Positions 1-6,524 of a DNA stretch of 15,579 nucleotides are shown one piece after another. The stretch comes from JBBSEZ01 sp038239195 (GTDB lineage Bacteria; Planctomycetota; Planctomycetia; Gemmatales; Gemmataceae), in contig JBBSEZ010000230.1 in NCBI GenBank assembly GCA_038239195.1, positions 1 through 15,579 on the forward strand, in the 5' to 3' direction. Position 1 is the stretch's first letter; every line of letters begins with the position of its first letter. Both the position numbers and the translations under genes were made by a program. The notes beneath the pieces were generated by a model that had not been told where the DNA came from, ran no database searches, and worked only from the letters and a program-made list of their open reading frames with translations.

Positions 1-128
1 ACCGCTTCCTCCGCCTCCGCCTGGATCGCATGGGCCGACGGCCCTTGTGCGCCCCGCCACCAACCGCCGACCCCCCATCTAACCCCAAGACGGGCCCGGA
101 TAGTGCCCCGAATTCTGGGAGGGATTAG
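1..128 (+). CDS. putative transposase, C-terminal end (partial)
   Basis: An open frame enters from the left edge and ends at the TAG at 126-128. It encodes a basic, then proline-rich tail beginning RFLRLRLDRMGRRPL and ending APNSGRD. The right-hand copy (15450-15578, minus strand) encodes DRFLRLRLDRLGRRPL and ends TPNSGSD at the equivalent place. Conservation of the protein tail and stop codon despite many base differences shows this is a real coding end. Calling it a transposase is an inference from its position at the 3' end of a repeated mobile-element boundary. No catalytic residues lie in the window. Confidence 0.55.
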   Translation, partial: RFLRLRLDRMGRRPLCAPPPTADPPSNPKTGPDSAPNSGRD

Positions 129-139
129 CGCTGAGTCTC
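1..139 (+). mobile_element. 3' end of an insertion element (left copy)
   Basis: The first 139 bases match, as an inverted repeat, the last 141 bases of the window (15439-15579). The homology includes a shared stretch around CCCAGAATTCGGGG and GCGCTAATC, and stops abruptly near 139 on this side and near 15439 on the other. The element continues off the left edge. Its inner end falls inside the reverse transcriptase frame, so it is an insertion into that gene. The copies differ at many bases while the encoded protein tail is conserved, so they are related elements rather than a recent duplication. The IS family was not identified. Confidence 0.75.
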
Positions 140-570
140 TGGATATCGCATTTAAGCACGAAGCAGGGCCGCGTGTGGTTGCGGCTCCCCTGCCGGAGCA
201 TCTTCTCCAGGGCAGCAACCGCTTGGTGCGTGCCTTTGCCTTTCCGGCAGGAGAAGGAGTGCGAGATGAATGTGGGCTCGAAGACGGGGTTGAGAGCGGC
301 GAAGACGGCGTGATGGACGATGCGGTCCCGGACGGTTGCCTTGTGGATACGGCGCTGCTTGGGATCGCGGATCGTGAATGCGCTGTACGGGCCGTGGCGG
401 TAGGCCCCGCTGTGCAGTTCCCGGCAGAGCTGAAAGATATTCTGCTCCAGACGCCACTCGAATGCCTGCACGCCCTTCCGAGAACTTTTGCCCTTCTTGA
501 ACTCCTCCCACGCGGCGAAGAGATGCTCTGGCGAGACGATGCGCTCGAAGATATGCTCATGCACTTTCAT
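79..570 (-). pseudogene. DGR-type reverse transcriptase, N-terminal part, truncated by an insertion element
   Basis: The frame opens with ATG at 570 (MKVHEHIFERIVSPEHLF). The native part runs to about base 142; the remaining codons to the stop at 79 are read into the insertion element. It looks like the N-terminus of a DGR or group-II-like reverse transcriptase: a basic AAWEEFKKGK segment, the FEWRLEQNIFQL helix, a GPYSAFTIRDPKQRRIHKA strand, the RDRIVHHAVFAALNPVFEP segment (motif 1/2 region) and GKGTHQAV. It ends at FVLKCDI, which carries the first catalytic Asp of motif A. Full-length family members are roughly 350-400 residues, so motifs after A, including the YxDD box, are lost. An in-frame TAG sits just upstream of the ATG, so the start is fixed near 570. 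The gene is divergent from avd, with only 5 bases between the starts. No remainder of the gene is visible elsewhere in the window. Confidence 0.85.
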
Positions 571-575
571 GCTCT

Positions 576-956
576 ATGGAAGAACTGGATATTCCCATTT
601 TCAAGCAGGCATACGAACTCTACGCGCTCCTCACGGGCTTCCGCAGCCTCGTGCCCAAGCAGGATCGCCACGGCCTGTGGCAGAAAGTGGAGGAAACCGC
701 TCTGTCGATCGTGGAGTACCTGCTGACTGCCAGCCAGAGGGGGAAAGAAGCGAAGCGGGAACCGCTGGAACGGGCAAGCGTGCGCCTGAATGTGCTTCGC
801 ATACTCTTGCGGCTCGCGAAGGATACGAAGGCGATCGATGCGAAGAAGTATGCGCAATCGCAGCAGATCGTGGACGAAATCGGGCGGATGCTCGGCGGCT
901 GGATCAAATCCACGAGAAGTTCTGGCAGTGCCCTCTCCCCAGAGGAAAACCATTGA
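576..956 (+). CDS. avd: Avd-like DGR accessory protein (four-helix bundle)
   Basis: This 126-residue protein begins MEELDIPIFKQAYELYALL and ends near MLGGWIKS. It has the length, all-helical character and motifs of the Avd / 23S rRNA intervening-sequence protein family (four-helix bundle): an aromatic first helix, a central HGLWQKVEETALSIVEYLL helix, a basic helix rich in Lys/Arg, and a final KYAQSQQIVDEIGRMLGGW helix. In DGRs, Avd forms a pentamer that binds the reverse transcriptase and the template RNA and is needed for mutagenic homing. The gene lies between the TR and the truncated reverse transcriptase, but on the opposite strand to both. Avd is normally co-directional with them. No Shine-Dalgarno precedes the ATG. 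The frame appears intact. Confidence 0.85.
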   Translation: MEELDIPIFKQAYELYALLTGFRSLVPKQDRHGLWQKVEETALSIVEYLLTASQRGKEAKREPLERASVRLNVLRILLRLAKDTKAIDAKKYAQSQQIVDEIGRMLGGWIKSTRSSGSALSPEENH

Positions 957-990
957 GAGAGGTGCGGGAGGAAAAAGAGAGAAGGAAGTG

Positions 991-1103
991 CCGGGCGGCC
1001 GACAGCCAGAGGTTGCTGTTGCGGTTGTCATCCCAGTTGTTGTTGACGTTCACGCGACCCTGGTTGACGTTCACATTCACGCGATCGCCATCCGAGTCCT
1101 GCT
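991..1103 (-). repeat. DGR template repeat (TR)
   Basis: This non-coding 113-base segment aligns without gaps to 1519-1631 and 8459-8571 inside the two target genes. Read on the minus strand, it differs from VR1 at 12 positions, 10 of them adenines in the TR. It differs from VR2 at 13 positions, 11 of them adenines. In the VR reading frame it would encode ten Asn (AAY) codons spaced through the variable segment, the classic codon that DGRs diversify. The 3' part (minus strand), a GC-rich TGGCTGTCGGCCGCCCGG block, is identical in all three copies and is the likely IMH-type priming end. TR sense is the same as that of the RT and both targets. It starts 34 bases after the avd stop. Confidence 0.93.
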
Positions 1104-1403
1104 ATGTGCCCCTCCCCATCCGTGGCACCGCGAGTCGAGCGGCCTTCGGGCTCTTCTCGCTGTATTGCATGCGGGAGCATCCCTTGGCCGCTGAAGCGGG
1201 CTGCATGGAAACCTCCACTGAGAACGGGCAAGAACTTCCTTCTTCTTCAAGACATTCTTCCTTCACGCGCTCCGCGTCTCCGACTTCTCGTCCTTCCGCA
1301 TTGCAGAGAAGACTGGATTCGCGGATTCCGGTGCTGGGGAAAGAACGACGCTTTGCGAGCGGAAACCGTGATCGCCGCTCCAGGAGCGAAGCGCATGACC
1401 ATG
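1104..1403. other. non-coding stretch between the template repeat and the terminator of target gene 1
   Basis: This interval is upstream of the TR on the minus strand, so a promoter for the template RNA would be expected here. I see no convincing -35/-10 pair. Several frames are open on both strands, but none resembles a protein. They look like GC-rich chance frames. Confidence 0.4.
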
Positions 1404-1455
1404 GTAGCAAAATAACCGTCCTGAAGTGAAAGCTGTGGCTTTCCTTCAGGACGGT
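1404..1455 (-). terminator. rho-independent terminator after DGR target gene 1
   Basis: A perfect 11-bp stem (1415-1425 with 1445-1455) encloses a further 6-bp stem (1428-1433 with 1438-1443) and a 4-base loop. On the minus strand it is followed immediately by TTATTTTGC (1414-1406). It sits about 50 bases past the stop of the target gene. It should end the target mRNA before the TR, so the TR probably needs its own promoter or readthrough. A DGR-type hairpin that stimulates homing is an alternative role. Confidence 0.8.
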
Positions 1456-1506
1456 CGGGATCAAGTCTCAAGAATTCAAGGAACTCAAGGACTCGATGAT
1501 CAAGGT

Positions 1507-2028
1507 TCAGGAAGCCTTCCGGGCGGCCGACAGCCAGAGGTAGCTGTAGCGGTAGTCATCCCAGTAGTTGTAGACGTACACGCGACCCTGGTCGAGGTCC
1601 ACGCTCACGCGATCGCCATCCGAGGCCTGCTCTTTGCAGCGGACCCACTCATTGTCGAGGGGGTCGGGGCCGCCCTGGCGACGGATGCACAGGAGGGCGG
1701 CGGCCACCAGGACGACGGGGGCGACTTCCTCGCCGGGCGGCAACAGGGCCTGTTGCTCGGCGAAGGTCTTGCTCTGGCTTCCGGGGACGGGGAGGCGCAG
1801 GTAATAGTCGCCGGCGGGCAGGGCGGCAGAGCTCCACGGGTACTTGTCGTACCAGCCTTGCTGCCACATCAGTTCCTGGCCGACGGGGCAGTCGCGCAGC
1901 GCTTGCAGGGTCAAGTTGTCGGGGATGCGCAGGACGATCCAACCAACTTCTGCCTCTGGCAGCGGTGCGGAGGACGGCGTGCCGAGGCCGAGGACGGCGG
2001 CGGCGTCGAGGACGAAGCGAGTAGCCAT
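1507..2028 (-). CDS. DGR target protein 1 with C-type-lectin-like variable C-terminus
   Basis: This 173-residue protein starts at an ATG with AGGAG six bases upstream. The N-terminal half (VLDAAAVLGLGTP, then VGWIVLRIPDNLTLQALRD) is followed by a WYDKYPWSS segment, an LPAGDYYLRLPVP strand and EEVAPVVLVAAALLC. The C-terminus carries SDGDRVSVDLDQGRVYV and ends with WLSAARKAS. The pattern of DSDG-R-V, W-DD-R and L-AARK matches the C-type-lectin-like DGR targets common in candidate phyla, where the fold displays variable residues on a ligand-binding surface. The ten template Asn codons are S, D, D, Y, Y, N, Y, Y, Y and Y here. The ligand is unknown. I see no signal peptide, so cytoplasmic or structural use is possible. 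A close paralogue lies at 8447-8968. Confidence 0.88.
   Translation of the reverse strand: MATRFVLDAAAVLGLGTPSSAPLPEAEVGWIVLRIPDNLTLQALRDCPVGQELMWQQGWYDKYPWSSAALPAGDYYLRLPVPGSQSKTFAEQQALLPPGEEVAPVVLVAAALLCIRRQGGPDPLDNEWVRCKEQASDGDRVSVDLDQGRVYVYNYWDDYRYSYLWLSAARKAS
1519..1631 (-). repeat. DGR variable repeat 1 (VR1)
   Basis: This segment at the 3' end of target gene 1 aligns gap-free with the TR at 991-1103. Ten of twelve differences are at TR adenines (minus strand). The two exceptions (one G to C and one T to C on the minus strand) are shared exactly with VR2. The invariant GC-rich 3' end reaches into the last codons of the gene. Confidence 0.93.
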
Positions 2029-2053
2029 GCTTCTCTCCTCTCACGAGAGAAGC
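2029..2053 (-). promoter_or_regulatory. hairpin holding the ribosome binding site of target gene 1
   Basis: A perfect 9-bp stem (2029-2037 with 2045-2053) with a 7-base loop ends at the base before the ATG. The Shine-Dalgarno AGGAG (minus strand, 2039-2035) lies partly in the stem and partly in the loop. An identical copy precedes the second target gene (8969-8993). The arrangement would allow translation to be limited by RNA folding or by a bound factor. That function is inferred. Confidence 0.65.
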
Positions 2054-2173
2054 CCCAGTGCGTTGGGGCCGACCGGCTTGTCTGGAAACGCTCCGAGGCA
2101 AGCGCCCCGGGCACCGTGATGCCGAGAGTGCTTGCCTCGTGTCTGAACCTTGCCGGTGGTCACAAGGATCACC
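2054..2173 (-). promoter_or_regulatory. structured 5' leader of target gene 1
   Basis: Together with the RBS hairpin this leader is almost identical to 8994-9113, with about six base changes over the ~145 bases. It contains a 5-bp stem at 2053-2057/2064-2068 and a long-range perfect 10-bp stem CGAGGCAAGC (2094-2103) with GCTTGCCTCG (2130-2139). The next pair is G-T here and G-C in the other copy, so pairing is kept. The conserved block starts where a transcript from the promoter at 2181-2209 would begin. It matches no riboswitch class that I recognise. Confidence 0.6.
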
Positions 2174-2180
2174 GAGTACG

Positions 2181-2209
2181 ACTATATCGCAGTTCTTTGG
2201 TTAGCGCAA
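2181..2209 (-). promoter_or_regulatory. sigma70-type promoter of target gene 1
   Basis: On the minus strand TTGCGC (2209-2204) is followed after exactly 17 bases by TATAGT (2186-2181). The predicted start near 2174 coincides with the first base of the leader conserved between the two target genes. Confidence 0.65.
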
Positions 2210-2496
2210 GTTATCTTCAGACCACCCGAGTGGCTGGGAAGCAGTCACTCAGCGCGGACATCCTCGGGTGGCTTTGCGACTCCAACCGCGTTGCCGGATG
2301 GAGCATGGGTGAGTTGCCGAAGGCGCGCGGGGGCATCGGGGAGTGGTTGAACAGGGTCGTCATCGATGAGGCGCGAGTCGATCCGAGCGCACCACGTAAT
2401 GCTCCATCCCCCCCCATCTTTGTACGGTTAACAAAAAGGCCGGGCAGAGCCGGAATCGGAAGTTGTGAAAGCCTACGGCCGGCGTGTCGGAGACGG
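2210..2496. other. intergenic stretch with an inverted repeat
   Basis: No credible gene is seen. CCACCCGAG at 2222-2230 pairs perfectly with CTCGGGTGG at 2263-2271 across a 32-base loop, just upstream of the target 1 promoter. It could be an operator or remnant end. No function can be assigned. Confidence 0.35.
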
Positions 2497-3993
2497 TCAG
2501 GCAGCGGGCGGATGGTCGCCGCGTCCATCGCCCCGTTGGAGCCGCTCGGCGGCGTCGGGAAGCGCCTGGCTCTTGGCGTCGGGCTCGGTCGGACACGGCA
2601 GGTAGATGGGTTGCTGGCGGAGGCGGGCGATGAGCGAGCGGGTGAAGTCGGCCGAGATACGCCGAAACCACGGCGAGCGCACGGGCTTCACCCGCTCCCG
2701 GCGCACCCCGGCCCGGTCGCGGACGAAGCGCTCCCCCACCCGCAGCGTCGCCAGCCGGGTGCGGAACTCCTGCTCCTGCAGCTGGGGCGCCCGGTAGTAC
2801 GGATCGTCGACGTGCCGGCCATCGGCCCACGCCGCCGGGGCCTGGCGGTGGTCGGCGGGGAGGAAACGGCGGCGGATGAAATGGACGGCCTGGGCGTCGA
2901 AGGTGGCGTTCGTCAGGGCCCTGGCGCCGAGGTCCTGATCGGCCGGGGCGAGGACCTGATACCAGGCCTGCCAGGGCGCGTTGGCGAGTACCCGCTCGAA
3001 TTGGGAGGGGTCGCCGAAATCCAGGCTCGACTGCGTGATGAGGTGCAGCGCCAGCCCGGCCTTCCGCAACTCCTGCAGGCCGGCGAGGACGAACGGCGTC
3101 ACCAGGTCCAGGGCCCCGGCCTCCTCCAGGACGAGCACGACCGGCAGCGGCCGCTGCGTCTGGGCGAAGTGCCGCCGGACGGCGTGGATGACGTGCATGC
3201 TGACGAGCAGGAAGAGCGTGCGCTTGACCTCACGCGAACGCAGGCCGCCGCCGTCGAAGGCGACGAGCCGGCGCTCCCGCAGCGCTTCCAGCCAGTCGAA
3301 GGGGCCGGGGCGCGACCGCAGCCGGACGACTTCGGACGTGCAGACCAACTCCAGCAGGCGGCGGCTGGCCCCGGTCTGCTGCTCGTACTGGACCTCGTTC
3401 TTTCGCCGCAGCCGCTCCACATCGCGGAACTTGGCGACGACCTCCTCGCGGCCGGACTCCCGCAGCAAGGTCTCGTACTCCGCCGAGCCGATCCGGAAGG
3501 CGGAGAGCAGCGAGGGGAGCGGCCTGGGTTGGGGCTGGGACAGCAGCAGGTCGATGGCGGCGTCCAGCCACTCCTTCGTCCACGGCCGGTCGTTGACGGT
3601 GGCGAGGTTGCGCTGGGCCAGGAAACACTGCGCCACCTCGTCACGGGTCTCGGCGTCGTCCAGGCGGCGCCCGGACTCCGTCGCGCCGGCGGACGAGGGC
3701 AGCATCGACCAGCAGAGCGTGCGGTCGGTGGCGTGGAGGGGCTCGTAGACGAGTCTGTCCTCGTGGCCGCGCGCCGCCCAGTGCCCGACTGCCGAGAAGG
3801 CCAGCGGGCCGTGGCCGTCGAGGAGGACGACGGCGTAGTCCCGTCGGCGGGCGAGGCGGATCAGGTCTTGAAGTTCGCCCTCGCTCTTGCCGCTACCCGT
3901 CGAGCCGACGATCAAGCGGGATGTTTCTAGTCGGGGCTTGGAGCGGAACAGGCGGAATAGAAGGAGCCGGAGGCGGCAGAACCAAGAGAGCAC
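2497..3993 (-). CDS. VirD4/HerA-like coupling ATPase
   Basis: This P-loop ATPase resembles type IV secretion coupling proteins, which couple or pump DNA at the inner membrane. Numbering from the GTG at 3993, a short hydrophobic/basic N-terminal segment (VLSWFCRLRLLLFRLF) may anchor it to the membrane. Walker A is GSTGSGKS at 30-37, a VVLLDGHGP strand follows at about 55-63, Walker B is VVLVLEEA at 285-292, and a sensor-like LITQS follows at about 318-322. The frame stays open to a TTG at 4083 (528 residues). I prefer 3993 because the degenerate copy at 5165-5470 has an ATG at the aligned codon; the choice is not certain. No Shine-Dalgarno is seen at either start. It fits with the replication-relaxation protein at 6525-7187 as plasmid or ICE transfer/replication functions. 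No relaxase is visible in the window. Confidence 0.78.
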   Translation of the reverse strand: MLSWFCRLRLLLFRLFRSKPRLETSRLIVGSTGSGKSEGELQDLIRLARRRDYAVVLLDGHGPLAFSAVGHWAARGHEDRLVYEPLHATDRTLCWSMLPSSAGATESGRRLDDAETRDEVAQCFLAQRNLATVNDRPWTKEWLDAAIDLLLSQPQPRPLPSLLSAFRIGSAEYETLLRESGREEVVAKFRDVERLRRKNEVQYEQQTGASRRLLELVCTSEVVRLRSRPGPFDWLEALRERRLVAFDGGGLRSREVKRTLFLLVSMHVIHAVRRHFAQTQRPLPVVLVLEEAGALDLVTPFVLAGLQELRKAGLALHLITQSSLDFGDPSQFERVLANAPWQAWYQVLAPADQDLGARALTNATFDAQAVHFIRRRFLPADHRQAPAAWADGRHVDDPYYRAPQLQEQEFRTRLATLRVGERFVRDRAGVRRERVKPVRSPWFRRISADFTRSLIARLRQQPIYLPCPTEPDAKSQALPDAAERLQRGDGRGDHPPAA

Positions 3994-4275
3994 GACCGGA
4001 TAATACGACGGCGGAGTCGCGTGAGCTTCCCGGCGGCCGCCAGCTGGAGGGGGGACGGTGTCTGAGTGGTCGATCGAGTACAAATCCCATGGTCCCCATA
4101 CTGCCCTCGCCTACTCGTGTCCGTTTCAACTCCTGAATTTGCAGCCAAGGCTGTTGCCGAAGTACCCGTCATATACAGACACTTGCGCGGCAAGGAAGAA
4201 TGTGAAAAAGATGCTGCCTCACAAATACGAGACGTGCCAAGACAATCTCAAAGACAGGTCAAACGGACTTCGCGG

Positions 4276-5013
4276 TCAAGTCGCCCCTCGGTTGGAGATG
4301 CTCCACTGCCGGACCATCTCATGGGCCATCTTCTTGAATTCGTCGAGGGTGAACGCCGTGCGCCTGGTTTCCTCTTTGATGTGCTTCGTGGTCTCCGCGA
4401 GAAAGTCAGCGTACGAGTATGCGGCCGGGCGAAATCGCTTGGCCCACTCGTAATCGTCGTGGAGATAGGCAACGGCGGCGGCGTCATTGCTGCTTTCCGG
4501 AACAACTTCAACGCCAGTACCCGTGAGGATGGAGACCGTTTCTCTCCAACCAACCATGCCTTCCTGCCGGACGCGCAAATGGCCGAAGATAGAGCCGAAG
4601 AAGACCCCGAACCAACCGAACGCACCTCCCTTTCGGAGCATTCCGACCTCATCATGGACCGCTCCGACGATCTCTTCATGCGTCGTGGTCTCGCCTTTTC
4701 GCTCCAACTTGTCGGCGATCCGATGGAGTTTAAGTTCGTCTTCTTTGACGGCTTCCTCGAGCTCTTTCACGCGGTCCTCGATCGAATCCTCGGGCCTGCG
4801 GTGTAAGTCCCGGAGTGAGGCGATGTTGTTCGCCAGGACGTGGCGCTGGTGCGGCGTCAGTCGCGCGCGGACGAGTTTGAGGAGTTCGACTTTGCTCTGC
4901 CCCTCCGTGAGCGCCAGGAGTTCCTTGAGGTCGAGATGGAATGTCTCGCCGCGCTCGACGGCGCTGACCATGTGCTCCGGAAGGGAGGGGGCGGAGAGTG
5001 CGTTCTCACTCAC
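4276..5013 (-). CDS. hypothetical coiled-coil protein
   Basis: This 245-residue protein starts at a GTG (5013) and is not recognised. The N-terminal third is helical (LDLKELLALTEGQ, VELLKLVRARLTPHQRHVL). Residues about 70-115 are highly charged with heptad-like spacing (EDRVKELEEAVKEDELKL) and probably form a coiled coil. A glycine/phenylalanine-rich patch, FGWFGVFFGSIFG, at about residues 132-144 could be a short membrane-active or core segment. The C-terminus is helical and charged. It has its own promoter at 5044-5072 and lies upstream of the coupling ATPase on the same strand, with about 280 bases between, so both may serve the mobile element. Confidence 0.7.
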   Translation of the reverse strand: MSENALSAPSLPEHMVSAVERGETFHLDLKELLALTEGQSKVELLKLVRARLTPHQRHVLANNIASLRDLHRRPEDSIEDRVKELEEAVKEDELKLHRIADKLERKGETTTHEEIVGAVHDEVGMLRKGGAFGWFGVFFGSIFGHLRVRQEGMVGWRETVSILTGTGVEVVPESSNDAAAVAYLHDDYEWAKRFRPAAYSYADFLAETTKHIKEETRRTAFTLDEFKKMAHEMVRQWSISNRGAT

Positions 5014-5043
5014 GGGGAAGGGAGAAGGGGTAAGAATCCTACT

Positions 5044-5072
5044 ACTATAGCGCAGTTCTCCGCCGCTGTCGA
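5044..5072 (-). promoter_or_regulatory. sigma70-type promoter of the coiled-coil gene
   Basis: On the minus strand TCGACA (5072-5067) is followed after 17 bases by TATAGT (5049-5044), giving a start near 5037 and a leader of about 24 bases. The sequence GAACTGCG(C/A)TATAGT is shared with the target 1 promoter at 2181, so the two may be related or co-regulated. Confidence 0.6.
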
Positions 5073-5164
5073 ATCGACCGAACCTCCAGCAAACGGAAAG
5101 CCTGTCCGTCGATCAAGGCGCCACGATCGGGGAGTGTTCATCAACGACCAGAGCCGAACTCGCG

Positions 5165-5470
5165 GTCGGTAGCGTGCAGAGGTTCGTAGACCAGTCAACC
5201 CTCGTGTCCGGCCGTGGAGAAGGCCAGCGGGCCGTGGCCGTCGAGGAGGACGACGGCGTAATCGCGCCGATCGGCCAGCCGCGCCAACTCGACCAATTCG
5301 CTTTCGCTCTTGCGGCTGCCGGTCGAGCCGACGATCAGGCGGGGCGGCTCCAGCCGAGGCATGGAGGGGCGCAGGCAGAGCCAGAAGCAGTGGATCCAGG
5401 CAAGCATGGCCCGATGATACGGCGGGAGGGGCCGCGCAGCCCGGCCTGCGGCTGCCAGTTGGAGGGTTGC
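5165..5470 (-). pseudogene. degenerate N-terminal copy of the coupling ATPase
   Basis: Read on the minus strand, this matches the 5' part of the ATPase gene at 2497-3993. It includes MPRLEPPRLIVGSTGSRKSE (compare SRLIVGSTGSGKSE) and DYAVVLLDGHGPLAFS. Walker A has Gly changed to Arg before the Lys. An internal deletion and frame loss follow the GPLAFS segment, and similarity then continues out of frame (the region encoding the EPLHATD stretch) to about 5165. Similarity also extends a little upstream of the preferred start. Only the first quarter of the gene is present, so this is a decayed partial duplication. Confidence 0.75.
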
Positions 5471-5891
5471 CTCCGCGGGCGGAAGAGGGTGGCGCAGCCG
5501 ACCGCACGTTGCCCTTGGAACGATGCTCGGCCGTCACGGGGGCGAGCCTGCGGCGGCACGGTTGCCCTGCGGATCTCGGGGCAACTTCCCCCCGGTGAGC
5601 CCGACGCCCGCATCCGAGTGGGCAAAAAGTCCAACCTTTCAGACCTGGTATTTTTCCCGGCGTTTCCGCCCAGGTCGGGAACGGGTTCCCGAACGCCCAG
5701 GGGCTCCCGGCCGCGGGCTGGCGACGATCCGGAGCGGGGGCACCGTGACCGCGCGGAACCTGCGGCGGTTCGTCAGCCGGCACGGCCAGAATCGGATACG
5801 CTGAGCGTGTCGCGGCAGCGTCGCTCGCGATGCCATCGTCCCATCAGGGCGAGCCTGAGAAACGCCCAGCAGCGGGCAGAAAGGAGCCATC
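5471..5891. other. non-coding stretch with stem-loops
   Basis: No plausible gene is seen on either strand over about 420 bases; the open frames are compositionally biased. It contains the stem-loop group at 5642-5692 and a good ribosome binding site for the gene at 5892. Confidence 0.4.
5642..5692. repeat. cluster of stem-loops with a short AT-rich tract
   Basis: GACCTGG (5642-5648) pairs with CCAGGTC (5670-5676) around a TATTTTT tract and a small GGCG/CGCC hairpin. A second hairpin TCGGGAA/TTCCCGA (5675-5681 with 5686-5692, 4-base loop) overlaps its end. It lies between an ATPase remnant and the replication-relaxation region, so a terminator, a transfer origin or a replication origin are possibilities. 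None is supported by a specific motif. Confidence 0.4.
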
Positions 5892-6407
5892 TTGCCACCC
5901 CGTCATTCCGCTCCCGTTCGCCATACCGGGTCAACGGCGGACGGCGGCGTCGGCTTCATCCGCTCCGGCGCGCGCGTGACGTTCCACCTCGCCTACCGCG
6001 ATCCGCTGCAAACCTGCCCCGAACCCGAGCCGACGCGCGCGTCCGTCACGGCGGCGCTCGATTCTCTGCGCGACCAGGCGGTGACGGCGATGCGGACCAT
6101 CATCGCGGGCCTGATGGGAGAACTTTTACCGCAGTTGTCGTCGGGCGGTCCGGCGGTCGAATTCTTCGAGCCTACGTTCCGATCTGACGTCGTCATCCCC
6201 CGCATCGGGCGGCAGGCGGGGCTGCTATCGGTGCGGTTGCCACCGTTCTACTGCACGCTCACGGACACCGACGGGGGCGGGGCGGCGGATCGCTTTCTGG
6301 CGGAAGAATATGGGCGGGCCATCGTCCGGCGGCGCGTGGCGGAGTTGTGGCAACTCTACGAGGAAGCCCGCCGGGATCTCCTGGAGGATACCGCGGCGGA
6401 CGGCTGA
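5892..6407 (+). CDS. hypothetical protein
   Basis: This 171-residue protein is not recognised. The start is a TTG, chosen because AGAAAGGAG ends five bases upstream, the best Shine-Dalgarno in the window; no alternative ATG sits as well. After a loose N-terminus it has a strand-rich segment (VTFHLAYRDPLQT), a long helix (SVTAALDSLRDQAVTAMRTIIAGLM) and a middle region with VEFFEPTFRSDVVIP and LLSVRLPPFYCTL. A charged C-terminal helix follows (RFLAEEYGRAIVRRRVAELW). It is the only plus-strand gene between the coupling ATPase and replication-relaxation genes. Confidence 0.65.
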   Translation: MPPRHSAPVRHTGSTADGGVGFIRSGARVTFHLAYRDPLQTCPEPEPTRASVTAALDSLRDQAVTAMRTIIAGLMGELLPQLSSGGPAVEFFEPTFRSDVVIPRIGRQAGLLSVRLPPFYCTLTDTDGGGAADRFLAEEYGRAIVRRRVAELWQLYEEARRDLLEDTAADG

Positions 6408-6524
6408 CGGCACCGGCCTTGTTTCCTCGGCATCACGAGGTCCAGGGTTCCAGACGCGGTCGGGCACGCCTTCCATCCGCCGGCACGTTCTTGGGCCATC
6501 CCCTCCCGCGATTCGACCATGTCC

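Noticed and set aside
488..1429. Plus-strand open frame spanning avd and the TR
   Set aside because: It overlaps avd in another frame and contains the non-coding TR. The avd frame has clear family motifs and this one has none.
1426..3930. Very long plus-strand open frame (834 codons)
   Set aside because: It runs antisense through DGR target 1, its leader and the coupling ATPase, has low-complexity Gly/Ala/Asp/Arg composition and matches no family. Long antisense frames are expected in GC-rich DNA.
5010..5783. Minus-strand frame of 257 codons over the ATPase remnant
   Set aside because: The ATPase-like residues are read in a different frame here; this is a Pro/Arg/Ala-rich shadow of decayed sequence.
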